DNA of 64,000 nt from NCBI GenBank assembly GCA_937944445.1, contig CALDYP010000022.1:42800-106799 (forward strand), in the 5' to 3' direction. The position numbers were made by a program, and so were the translations under genes. Shown in pieces: positions 27,473 through 35,543 of the stretch (position 1 is the stretch's first letter; each line of letters begins with the position of its first letter). The notes beneath the pieces were generated by a model. It did not search any database, was not told where the DNA came from, and saw only the letters and a program-made list of their open reading frames with translations. The stretch is from an uncultured Anaerolineae bacterium. GTDB lineage: Bacteria; Chloroflexota; Anaerolineae; Aggregatilineales; Phototrophicaceae.

Positions 27473-28428
27473 GTCACCAGCCCCCGCGTCACCTTCATGA
27501 ACATCGTCTCCAGCGTCTTCTCTTCCTCTTGGAAGCCCAGCGGCACGATCTCCGCGTCGAACAAGGCGCGGTGGAAGGCTTGAATGCCCTCGTCGGTGTC
27601 GATCATCTCAACGCGCAGGCGCGTTCGGCCGGCGCGCGGCGTGATGAACTCCACAGTGCGCACGCCCATCCGCCCGAGCGCAATCGTCTTGACCGCCTCG
27701 GCCTGCTGGTTGTCGAGCAGGGTGATCACGATGTCGCGCGTCTCCAGCAACTGCGCCTTGAGCTGGTCGAGGCTGCCCTGCATGACCACCTGCCCCGCCT
27801 CGACGATGCCGATGTGGGTGCAGATGTCCTCCACGTCGGCGAGGATGTGCGTGCTGAAGAAGATCGTCTTGCCCATGCGCGCTAGCTCTGCCAGCAGCTC
27901 GCGGATTTCGACGCGGGCGCGCGGGTCAAGGCCGCTGGCTGGCTCGTCGAGGATCAACACCTGCGGATCGTGCGCCAGCGTCCGCGCCAGCGACAGGCGC
28001 TGCTTCATCCCGCGGCTGAGCTTGTCGACCATGTCCTCACGCCGATGAGACAAGTCCACCAGTTCTAACAAGTCGTTCACCAGCGTCTTGCGGGCGTTCT
28101 CAGGGATTTCGTAGCACGCGGCGAAGAAGTCGAGGTACTCCCACACGCGCAGGTCTTCATACACGCCGAACTCGTCGGGCATGTAGCCGATCGCGCGGCG
28201 GACGGCGCGACGCTCTTTCAGCACGTCGAAGCCGGCCACGGTGGCCGTGCCGTGGTCAGGTTTGGTGAGCGTCGTCAGGATGCGCATGGTGGTTGTCTTG
28301 CCCGCGCCGTTAGGGCCGACGAAGCCATAGATCGCCCCCTGCGGCACGCTGATCGTCATGCCTTGCAGCGCGTCGAAATTGCCGAAGCGCTTCTTTAAGT
28401 CGCGTGTTTCGATGATGTTGCTGCTCAT
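27469..28428 (-). CDS. ABC transporter ATP-binding protein (ABC-2 exporter)
   Basis: The 319-residue ATPase has Walker A GPNGAGKTT (about 42), Q loop (YMPDEFGVY), signature LSRGMKQRLSLARTL, Walker B VLILDEPASGLDP and H loop FFSTHIL. LSRGMKQR is the variant typical of CcmA/YadG-like exporter ATPases, not importers. A C-terminal domain of about 90 residues may modulate activity. The ATG at 28428 overlaps the upstream stop (ATGA). It powers the adjacent ABC-2 permease. Confidence 0.94.
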   Translation of the reverse strand: MSSNIIETRDLKKRFGNFDALQGMTISVPQGAIYGFVGPNGAGKTTTMRILTTLTKPDHGTATVAGFDVLKERRAVRRAIGYMPDEFGVYEDLRVWEYLDFFAACYEIPENARKTLVNDLLELVDLSHRREDMVDKLSRGMKQRLSLARTLAHDPQVLILDEPASGLDPRARVEIRELLAELARMGKTIFFSTHILADVEDICTHIGIVEAGQVVMQGSLDQLKAQLLETRDIVITLLDNQQAEAVKTIALGRMGVRTVEFITPRAGRTRLRVEMIDTDEGIQAFHRALFDAEIVPLGFQEEEKTLETMFMKVTRGLVT

Positions 28429-30908
28429 GCCGGTCTCCCGCTCATGGTGATACGAAGGTTGCGCAGGCGCGATACGCCCGTGGCAAAAGTAGACACCAAC
28501 CGCGCGCGGACGGCGTTCCCCGGCCCGACGTAAGCCGACGGGTCGTCCATCGTGTACTCTTGCAGCCGCACGTCTTGCAAGTCCCACGTGTTGGCCTGCC
28601 AATTCCACAAAGACACTTCTAACTGGTTGGCGAAGCCGCTCGCGCGGTTGAACGTCAGCGTGAAGCTGTCTACCGCGGCCAGTTGCGCAGTCGGCAGCGG
28701 GGCAAACTGCACCACCACCCCCTCATCGGGGTTGAGGATGATATCGTCTACGCCGGCGTTGGCCACGTCGAGCAAGCCTGCCGTGCGCGCTAGCTCACGA
28801 TCTGGCGGGATGATACGCTCTAGCATCGTCCACAAGAATTGATCCGCTGCCAGCGTGACGCGCCCCGCGGGCGGCTCTACGGTGACCGTCAGCCCAACGA
28901 TGTAGAGTGTGTCGTCCACGCTGCGCCACGTCGCGCTCGGGATCTCCACATCCCGCGGGAACTCGTTCGACCAGCCGATCAAGTAGAGGCGATCGCCTAG
29001 CGCGACGTGATTGTACTGATCGCGGATGAAGCTGTGCAGGAAGCTCTGCCGACGGATGAACGCGCGGGCGGCGGTTAAGTCAGGAGTGAAGCTGGACTGC
29101 GGCAGGATGAGGGACGCGGTGTTCAGCTCAGTGAAAGCGCTGGCCTGCCGCCCGATGCTGAACGACGGGCGCAGGGCGCGGCTGTTCTCAAAGCGGCTGG
29201 CGACTGGCTGCCCCTCCAACCCGACGTAGGTAAACTCACCGGGGGCGATGGTCAGCGCCTCGCCAGCGGCAATGTCCGGCAGTTGCAGCGCCCCACGCCG
29301 CGACAGGATGACCGGCGATTGCAGCGCGCTGGCCGTGTCGTTGCGGATGAAGCCTTGATAGGTCTGCGAGCCGTCCGGGTTGGTGCGCAGCGTCAGCGCC
29401 CCGCTGATGGCAGGCGCAGCGATCGGCTGCGTCAGCGCAAAGTTGCTGTAGATGCCCCCGTCGACGGTCATGTTGCGCGCGCTCGTCGTGATCGACTGCA
29501 CCACCTCGGCGGTGGATTGCAAGTTGGCAGCGGCCTGCCCAACGCTCGGCAGGGCGTAAAGGAAGCGCTCGCCGGCAGGCGCGACCGTGAACGTGTCGCG
29601 GCGCGGCGAAAGCAGCCCGATCAACGTCTGCTCCAGCGCTTGCGGCTGCCCATCCCACAGGCGCACCACCCGCAGGCGGCTCAGCAGCACCTCGTTCCCG
29701 CGCAGGTTGAACCCCACTGTGGACGCCACCAGCGTAAACAGCGCGATGCTCAGCGGGATCGTCCCCCACGCCCATTCCTGCCGCTTGAGGCGCGTCAGCA
29801 GCCAGTAGTTCAGCGGGCCGATCACGATCAGATAGGCGACCACGAACGCCACCAGCGCGCTCACCGGCGGCAGCAGTTCCTCGCCGGGCAGCGTGGCGAT
29901 GGCCGTCGCCGCGGCGCTCGGCTCCATCAGGCCGCGCCCCCAACTGTTGGCCAGCGGGACACCCGTCAGCATCTGCTGCCAAAAGCGGGGCAGCTCATCC
30001 CACACCGCCAGCGGCGCGAGCAGCGGATCCGCCCCGAAGAAGTCCACCGTGCCATCCCCGACGCTGCGCCGCACGAGCAGCGGCCCCTCCGCGTGGGCGA
30101 TGAGCGCCTGCGCGCCTGCGACGGGTCGCCCTGTGCTGATCTCGACGCGCCCGCGCAGCGTTTCCCTGCTGCCGATCCACGCCGCCAGCGCGTCGACCTC
30201 GTCCACGATGCGCGCGCGCACCTCGGACACGGGCGCAATCTCACCTAGCGCGGCAAGGCTGCCCTCAAAGCGCGTGCCGCCCAGCGCGACCAGATGGCCG
30301 CCGTTCAGCGCCCACAGCCGCAGGGCAGCGCGCTGCTCACCCGTGAGCGCGTCCGGGTTCAAGTCGTACAAGAAGATCACATCAGCGGCGTAAAGCGCCT
30401 CCGCATGGGGGGGCAGTCGGCTCGGTGACCACGTCACCTGAACGATGCTGCTCCCAGCGGGGCGCACGTCGCCCAGCGCCAACGTGCCGACGGTGGCCTG
30501 CGTCAGGACGACGTACACCTTGTCGCGCGGTTGAATCGGGCGGACAGGCCCCGCGGCTTGGGCGTAGCGTTGATCGTCTTCGCCGACGAACTCCACCACG
30601 ACTTGCCGCGCAAAGTCGCGCAGCCGCACGTAAAGAAGCGCCTCTTTGCGCGTGCCCGTCGGCAGGTCGATCGGCGTGCTGAAGGCGTTGGCCAGCGCCC
30701 GCCCATTCGTCTCTGGCCGCACGATCAACCGCCCACTGAGCGGCGCGCCGTCGTTGTTGATCTCGACCAGCAGCGGCGTCCACTCTTCTGCGCGGAAGCC
30801 ACCATCAAAGCCCGCCTGCACGCGCATCGTCACCGCCGCGGTCGGCTGTGCAGCGCTAACCCCTACACCGACGATCCACACAGCGACCAGCCAAAACAAA
30901 GCTCTCAT
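28425..30908 (-). CDS. Large membrane-anchored partner of ABC exporter
   Basis: An 827-residue protein with a Sec signal peptide ending near VSAAQ. The first 350 residues are extracytoplasmic. They include a glutamine-amidotransferase-like stretch (ADVIFLYDLNPDALTGEQRAALRLWALNGGHLVALGG shortened here to its core, about 160-200) of the kind seen in GldG/DUF4350-type partners. Two membrane helices at about 345-370 and 383-405 are separated by LLTRLKRQEWAWG. A long external C-terminal region follows. It is the first gene of the exporter operon and may bind or present cargo. The exact function is unknown. Confidence 0.75.
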   Translation of the reverse strand: MRALFWLVAVWIVGVGVSAAQPTAAVTMRVQAGFDGGFRAEEWTPLLVEINNDGAPLSGRLIVRPETNGRALANAFSTPIDLPTGTRKEALLYVRLRDFARQVVVEFVGEDDQRYAQAAGPVRPIQPRDKVYVVLTQATVGTLALGDVRPAGSSIVQVTWSPSRLPPHAEALYAADVIFLYDLNPDALTGEQRAALRLWALNGGHLVALGGTRFEGSLAALGEIAPVSEVRARIVDEVDALAAWIGSRETLRGRVEISTGRPVAGAQALIAHAEGPLLVRRSVGDGTVDFFGADPLLAPLAVWDELPRFWQQMLTGVPLANSWGRGLMEPSAAATAIATLPGEELLPPVSALVAFVVAYLIVIGPLNYWLLTRLKRQEWAWGTIPLSIALFTLVASTVGFNLRGNEVLLSRLRVVRLWDGQPQALEQTLIGLLSPRRDTFTVAPAGERFLYALPSVGQAAANLQSTAEVVQSITTSARNMTVDGGIYSNFALTQPIAAPAISGALTLRTNPDGSQTYQGFIRNDTASALQSPVILSRRGALQLPDIAAGEALTIAPGEFTYVGLEGQPVASRFENSRALRPSFSIGRQASAFTELNTASLILPQSSFTPDLTAARAFIRRQSFLHSFIRDQYNHVALGDRLYLIGWSNEFPRDVEIPSATWRSVDDTLYIVGLTVTVEPPAGRVTLAADQFLWTMLERIIPPDRELARTAGLLDVANAGVDDIILNPDEGVVVQFAPLPTAQLAAVDSFTLTFNRASGFANQLEVSLWNWQANTWDLQDVRLQEYTMDDPSAYVGPGNAVRARLVSTFATGVSRLRNLRITMSGRPA

Positions 30909-30942
30909 GTCTCAATCAACACCCGTGGATGTGGTCAGGTGG

Positions 30943-30953
30943 ATTGTAGCACA
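30943..30953 (-). promoter_or_regulatory. Extended -10 promoter of ABC-2 exporter operon
   Basis: On the minus strand TGTGC precedes TACAAT (hexamer at 30943-30948), with transcription likely from about 30936, 28 bases before the ATG at 30908. It is the best of the three TGTGCTAC sites. The -35 is poor, as expected for extended -10 promoters. Confidence 0.5.
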
Positions 30954-31010
30954 GCCAGCGCAGCGCTTCAGCAGTCGGTTGAGCTAGCGCGAACGTGACT
31001 GAGCGCGCCC

Positions 31011-32246
31011 CTACTCGTCGGACGGCAGCCGCCCTGTGTAACGCGCGCGTGGGCGGATCAAGCGATCCTCGCCGTACTGCTCAATCGCGTGGCCAACCCA
31101 GCCGACGGTGCGCCCCAGCGCGAACAGCCCCAGCGCGCTGCCCGCGGGCAGTTCCATCACCTCCGCCGCCGCCACCAGCGCAAAGTCGATGCTCGGCAGC
31201 TCGTTGATGAGTTCCTGCGCCGTTTGCACCGCAGCCTGAACAACGGCCAAGCGCGGCGAGGCTGCATAGTGTTCTTGCAGCAGCGTCAGCAGCAGCTCAG
31301 CGCGCGGGTCGCCGAGGGGGTAGAGCTTGTGGCCGAAGCCGGGAATGTCCTCGCCGCGCCGCAGCCGCCCCACCATCCATTCGCGCACGTCTGCCGGGGT
31401 CGCCACTGATTGCAAGAACGCCTCCACGCGCTCGGTGTAGCCCCCGTGTTTGACCCCGCCCAGTGCCGACAGCCCCGCGATAACCGCCGCGTAAGGCGTC
31501 GCCCCAGCCGAGGCCACCACCCGCGCTGTGAACGAAGAGGCGTTCAGCTCATGATCCGCGCAGATCACCAGAATCGAGTTGAACATCGCCTCGGCGTGGG
31601 GGTCATCGGGTCGCAGGCCGCGCTGAAGCATGGCCGCAATGCGGATGTCCTCGGGCACGTCCCCCGCCATGACCGACCCCATCAGCCGCAGGATGCGCGC
31701 GCCGGTCTGCATCACCCCCGCAGGCCGCAGATCATACGCCCCCGGGTCGTCGCTGGCGGCAATCGGCAGCATCGTCTGCATCATCTGAAGCGGTGACAGG
31801 TTCGCCCCGTCCATCTCAAGGTGCATCAGCATCGTCTCGTAGAGCCGCGCGCTCACCTGCACTTTGAGGTCAAACAAGCTGTCAGCGCTGTCGATGCTGC
31901 CCGTCCACAGCAGCGAGGCCACTTGCTCAATCGTGGCGTTGCGCGCCAGCATGCGAAAATCAACCCCGCGATAGTACACATCGTGCCCATCGATGAGCGT
32001 CAAGGCGCTTTCCAGCACGGGCGCGCCCCAATGGAGCGCATCCTGCGCGAGCTGTTCGGGATTGCGGCGGCCCTCTTTGCGCGCCAGCAGCTTCTCGATG
32101 TCCTCTGCGTAGTAGCGACGGTTGCGCTGGCCAGACGTGCCGCTGCTGCGAATCAACCCGCGGCTGACGTAGGCATACAGCGTTGGCAGGCTCACCTCTA
32201 ACAGCGCCGCCGCTTCGGCAGCGGTCATGTAGCGATCTTTGGGCAT
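31011..32246 (-). CDS. Citrate synthase fused to N-terminal HTH domain
   Basis: About 411 residues. Residues 5-60 form a MerR/excisionase-type helix-turn-helix (MTAAEAAALLEVSLPTLYAYVSRG, core AAALLEVSLPTLYAYV) with a RRYYAEDIEKLL tail. The rest is citrate synthase: catalytic His in ADHELNASSF and in GFGHKLYP, with a late acidic residue in SIDFALVAA. It should condense acetyl-CoA or propionyl-CoA with oxaloacetate. HTH-citrate synthase fusions occur in databases; their DNA targets are not known to me. GGGGAAG before 32246 supports this start over the ATG at 32258, which lacks a ribosome site. Palindromes sit on its promoter, suggesting self-regulation. Confidence 0.9.
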   Translation of the reverse strand: MPKDRYMTAAEAAALLEVSLPTLYAYVSRGLIRSSGTSGQRNRRYYAEDIEKLLARKEGRRNPEQLAQDALHWGAPVLESALTLIDGHDVYYRGVDFRMLARNATIEQVASLLWTGSIDSADSLFDLKVQVSARLYETMLMHLEMDGANLSPLQMMQTMLPIAASDDPGAYDLRPAGVMQTGARILRLMGSVMAGDVPEDIRIAAMLQRGLRPDDPHAEAMFNSILVICADHELNASSFTARVVASAGATPYAAVIAGLSALGGVKHGGYTERVEAFLQSVATPADVREWMVGRLRRGEDIPGFGHKLYPLGDPRAELLLTLLQEHYAASPRLAVVQAAVQTAQELINELPSIDFALVAAAEVMELPAGSALGLFALGRTVGWVGHAIEQYGEDRLIRPRARYTGRLPSDE

Positions 32247-32275
32247 ACGCTTCCCCATTAATCAAGCCTTTTTAC

Positions 32276-32308
32276 TTGATTGTAATCAATGTTATTCAAT
32301 ATTGTCAC
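32276..32308 (-). promoter_or_regulatory. Citrate synthase promoter with two overlapping palindromes
   Basis: On the minus strand GTGACA (32303-32308) and TACAAT (32279-32284) are 18 bases apart. TTGATT-GT-AATCAA (32276-32289) covers the -10 and the palindrome CAATATTG (32297-32304) abuts the -35. A regulator bound here would control the gene; the HTH of the encoded protein is the obvious candidate. Confidence 0.65.
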
Positions 32309-32375
32309 ACTTGCTCTGGAAGAGTCTACAACTTTTGCTAAACTAATCAAAATCGTCACCAATGACAAGGCGATC

Positions 32376-32747
32376 ATGCGCTGGTTGATCTTCACACTGC
32401 TCCTTCTGACGCTTACGGCCTGCCGCCAGCAGCCCCCCGCTAACACCGCTGATCTGGACATCAGCCTGACCATCACCCCAGACAACCTCGTCGGCGAGGC
32501 GTTGGCGGTTGTCACCGTGCGCAACCGCGCCGGCCAACCTGTCGACAACGCACGTGTGCAGCTTCGCGGCGACATGACACACGCTGGCATGGTTCCCGTG
32601 ATCGTCGAGACGTCCACGAGCGCCGATGGCCGTTACGAACTGGACTTCAACTGGACGATGGGCGGTGATTGGTTCGTGGACGTGACCGTGACGCTGCCAG
32701 ACGACACCTTTGCCCGCCAGCGCTTCAACTTTCGGATTCGTTCCTAG
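32376..32747 (+). CDS. Lipoprotein with YtkA-like domain
   Basis: A 123-residue lipoprotein. The signal MRWLIFTLLLLTLTAC has the lipidated Cys at residue 16. The mature part is a small beta-sandwich resembling YtkA/FixH-like domains: ARVQLRGDMTHAGMVPV and a closing MGGDWFVDVTVTLPD. Such domains occur near copper and cytochrome oxidase assembly genes, but no such gene is close here. Met/His residues in DMTHAGM could bind metal. It is divergent from the citrate synthase gene and its 3' end overlaps the convergent LysR gene by 23 bases. Confidence 0.8.
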   Translation: MRWLIFTLLLLTLTACRQQPPANTADLDISLTITPDNLVGEALAVVTVRNRAGQPVDNARVQLRGDMTHAGMVPVIVETSTSADGRYELDFNWTMGGDWFVDVTVTLPDDTFARQRFNFRIRS

Positions 32748-33660
32748 TCCACAGCGCGTTTAGAGCCGGGAAGTCGCGGCGCAGTTCTTGCAGCAGAGCG
32801 TTGGCAATCGGGGTCAAAGGGCGGCTGGTGTCATACAGCAGGCTGATCTGGCGCTGCATCGGCACACCGTCTAGTCGCAGCGCCGCAAGCGTGCCCGCCG
32901 CCACTTCCCGCCGCACCGCGTACTCTGGCAGGATGCCCACCCCTATCCCCGCGAGGATGCTCTGCTTGATCGCTTCGGGGTTGTCAAACTCGCCTACCAC
33001 GCGCAGCGACACACCTAAGTGCTGCATCAAGCGGTCGATGAAGATGCGCGTGCGGCTGTGGGGCTGCCGCGTGATGAACAGCTCACCGTTGAGCGCCTGC
33101 GGCGCGACGCTGGCACGCCCCGCGAACGGGTGCGACGGGCAGACTACCAGCAGCATCTCCACGTCGCGCAGGATGATCCGCCCCAACGCGCTGAGGTTGA
33201 TGCCGTCCATCTCGCCCTCGACAAACCCCAAGTCTATACTTTTGTTGGAGACAGCTGCCGCCACCTCCTGCGTGACGCCGGTGTGCAGCATCACCGCCAA
33301 GTTCGGGTAGCGGCTGCGAAACGCGCTGATCCACGACGGCAGCAGGTAGACGTTGATGCCGGGCGTGGCCATCACGCTCACTTGGCCGCGTGCCAAGCTG
33401 CCGACCGCCGTCACACTCGCTTCGGCTTCGTTGACCAGCGCCAAAATGCGCTGCGTGTACTCGTACAACACCTCGCCCGCAGGGGTCAGCACGGCCCCGC
33501 GTCGATTGCGATTGAACAACTGCGTGCCGAGCGCCGTCTCTAGGTCTTGAATGTGCTGGCTCACCGCCGGTTGGGTCATCGGCAAGCGTTTGGCCGCCGC
33601 GCTGAAACTGCCCTCTTGGATGACCGCTGCGAAAATTTCCAACTTGTAGAGGCTGAGCAT
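32725..33660 (-). CDS. LysR-family transcriptional regulator
   Basis: A 311-residue LysR protein. The N-terminal winged helix (LEIFAAVIQEGSFSAAAKRL, then MTQPAVSQHIQDLETALG) is classic, and a type-2 periplasmic-binding fold follows as effector domain. SD-like GGATGGTG lies before the ATG. A perfect 9-6-9 inverted repeat starts just upstream (33669-33692), probably its own operator. The target genes and effector are not evident: its neighbours are the YtkA-like lipoprotein and, beyond a repeat-rich spacer, the metal transporter. Confidence 0.93.
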   Translation of the reverse strand: MLSLYKLEIFAAVIQEGSFSAAAKRLPMTQPAVSQHIQDLETALGTQLFNRNRRGAVLTPAGEVLYEYTQRILALVNEAEASVTAVGSLARGQVSVMATPGINVYLLPSWISAFRSRYPNLAVMLHTGVTQEVAAAVSNKSIDLGFVEGEMDGINLSALGRIILRDVEMLLVVCPSHPFAGRASVAPQALNGELFITRQPHSRTRIFIDRLMQHLGVSLRVVGEFDNPEAIKQSILAGIGVGILPEYAVRREVAAGTLAALRLDGVPMQRQISLLYDTSRPLTPIANALLQELRRDFPALNALWTRNESES

Positions 33661-33668
33661 TACACACC

Positions 33669-33698
33669 ATCCATAACAAAAAGGTTATGGATATTATA
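33669..33698 (-). promoter_or_regulatory. LysR gene promoter and inverted-repeat operator
   Basis: ATCCATAAC (33669-33677) and GTTATGGAT (33684-33692) form a perfect inverted repeat around AAAAAG. A minus-strand TATAAT (33693-33698) touches it, so the expected start of transcription falls inside the repeat. ATAAC/GTTAT arms fit LysR-type sites. Autoregulation is inferred. Confidence 0.6.
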
Positions 33699-33809
33699 GG
33701 CAGATTTTGTCACTTCGACATAGGCGGTTTCAAACAGCTAGAGGCAGAATCAGTTCGAAGAATCAACACGGAGCTAAGCCAACACAGCGAAGCAGGTCGG
33801 GCGGAGGTG

Positions 33810-34006
33810 GCTGTTTGAAAATTAGACATCGGGTAAAAGATGACTGGACGGAGCCGCACCCGCGGCTGAAGCCCTTGCAGACGCGGCGTCGTAGGGACAG
33901 GCCTGCCCTGTCCGTCAGTTTCTCCCCCTCGATGGACGCGACAAGTCGCGTCCCTGCTCGGCATGTGCTATGTCGGCTTCGTCCCGTGTTAATTTTTCAA
34001 ACAGCA
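33810..34006. repeat. 197-bp element with imperfect terminal inverted repeats
   Basis: The left end GCTGTTTGAAAATTAGACAT (from 33810) and the right end (33984-34006, reading inward from GCTGTTTGAAAAATTA on the minus strand) match over about 23 bases with a few indels. A third copy of TTTCAAACAGC is at 33728-33738. The interior holds the GTAGGGAC palindromic module. No gene is inside and no target-site duplication is clear. It resembles a miniature non-coding element. The rest of 33661-34055 holds the LysR operator and GAGCGCT-CA-AGCGCTC (34013-34028). Confidence 0.5.
33891..33957. repeat. GTAGGGAC palindromic repeat module, copy 1
   Basis: Starts with GTAGGGAC (33891). GGACAGG and CCTGTCC pair at 33895-33913. 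A perfect palindrome GGACGCGACAAGTCGCGTCC is at 33934-33953. The module ends GTCCCTGC. It shares its ends and both palindromes with the 38660 element. Confidence 0.7.
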
Positions 34007-34055
34007 CTAGGGAGCGCTCAAGCGCTCGGCCGGCGCGCTCGGCGTTTGATCGGCG

Positions 34056-35543
34056 TCACGTTTGCAACAAGTGCGCCTCGCGGAACGCCTCCACCTGCTG
34101 GCGGCCCTGCGGCGTCAGATGCGCAATCCCGGCCTCGACCTGAATCCACCCCCACGCTCGCAGCCGCAGCAGCACCCGCTGCATGCGCCCACGCGGCCAG
34201 CGCAGGTGCTCGTGCAGCGTTGCCACGGCTAGCTCATCGGCTGCTTCTGCCGCGCCTTCATGTCGGTAGAGGTGCGCGAGGATCACTTGATCGTCGAACT
34301 GCTGACGCATCGCTGCGCGGCGCAAACTGACCGAGACCAGCCCATAGCGCGGCGAGATCACCAGCGCGGCCACGAACAGGACGAACATCATCAAGGCCAT
34401 CGACGCTGAGATCGACGAGTCCCACCGCTCGATGAGCTGCGTGCCCAACGCGCGGTTGAGCGCCGCCAGCACGTCGCTCATCTCGACCAGCCCGAACACG
34501 CTGCCCCGCGCCAGATCGTAGCCCCAATAAGCCCCAGCCGCGCCAATCACTGGGCTGAGCAGCAGCATCACCCCCAGCCGATCCGTCAGCAGGTAGGCCG
34601 CCGCGGGTGGGATGATGAAAAAGGCCACTACCAAGATCGACCCGACCGCGTCGAACGCCCCCACCGCCACCAAGCTCACCAAGACCATCAGCGCGTAGTG
34701 CAGCATCCCCGGACGGAAGCCGAGCGCGGCTGCCAGCGCCGCGTCAAACGTGCTGAGCTTCAACTCTTTGTAGAGCAGCAGCACGAACCCCAGCGTGACG
34801 AGCGTGAGCAGCCCCATCACCGTGAGCGACTTCGGCCAAAAGACCAACGTCGGGGCCGCGCTCGTCAAACCCGCCTGATAAGCCTGCGCAGGGGTGTACA
34901 TCCCACAGTTGGCGCACACCTCGCGGAACTCCGCGCGGGGGTCGCGTGGGCTGATGTTGAGCGCGCGACAGTTGACGCACTGGCGAGTCAAGACAGCGCG
35001 CGGGTCGTCTGGCGTGATCGTCACCGCTTCACAGTGCTCAAGGCAGTGGCTGTTGGTGTTGGCCCACGCCATGCCGATCTCGCCCACTAGCACCGAATCA
35101 GTGTCGATGTGAACGTTGTCCACGTAGCGCGAGACGAGGATCACCGCGACGGCGAACAGCAGCGGGAACACCAGACCCAGCGCCGCATCTTGCTTGACTA
35201 AGCCAGAGCGTTCGATCAACTCCGTAAGGACGACGGTCAGCACGCCCGCCGCCGCTGCGCCCACGATTAACAACGGGGACGACAAATCGGGCGGCAGCCC
35301 CAGCAGCCCCGTCATGACCAAGAACGCCACCACGATCCCAAGCAGCACTGTGTGGCTGATCGCGTCGCTGGTGAGCGCCATGCCGCGCAGCAGCAGATAC
35401 ACGCCCAACACGCCGCCGCAGACGGCAATTAGCGCCCCCAGCAGCACCGCCACTGTGCGCGGGTCGCTCAGCACGGGGTTGATCGCCTCAGGGGTCGCAA
35501 ACAGCAGCAGCAGCCGCACGAACAAGTCTTCAAGTGCGCCCAT
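34056..35543 (-). CDS. Mn/Zn-type ABC permease with Cys-rich insert and wHTH tail
   Basis: A 495-residue ABC-3 family (ZnuB/MntB/TroC-like) permease. After HIDTDSVLVGEIGMAW an unusual insert holds six cysteines at 167, 171, 189, 192, 210 and 213, arranged as three pairs with a repeated PxDPRA spacer. The permease core resumes at PKSLTVMG and KELKLSTFD. The last 100 residues are a cytoplasmic winged helix like DtxR-type regulators (ATLHEHLRWPRGRMQRVLLRL). The ATG at 35543 has AAGGAGGGG upstream and lies 14 bases inside the previous gene. Probably imports manganese, zinc or iron; which metal is unknown. Confidence 0.88.
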   Translation of the reverse strand: MGALEDLFVRLLLLFATPEAINPVLSDPRTVAVLLGALIAVCGGVLGVYLLLRGMALTSDAISHTVLLGIVVAFLVMTGLLGLPPDLSSPLLIVGAAAAGVLTVVLTELIERSGLVKQDAALGLVFPLLFAVAVILVSRYVDNVHIDTDSVLVGEIGMAWANTNSHCLEHCEAVTITPDDPRAVLTRQCVNCRALNISPRDPRAEFREVCANCGMYTPAQAYQAGLTSAAPTLVFWPKSLTVMGLLTLVTLGFVLLLYKELKLSTFDAALAAALGFRPGMLHYALMVLVSLVAVGAFDAVGSILVVAFFIIPPAAAYLLTDRLGVMLLLSPVIGAAGAYWGYDLARGSVFGLVEMSDVLAALNRALGTQLIERWDSSISASMALMMFVLFVAALVISPRYGLVSVSLRRAAMRQQFDDQVILAHLYRHEGAAEAADELAVATLHEHLRWPRGRMQRVLLRLRAWGWIQVEAGIAHLTPQGRQQVEAFREAHLLQT

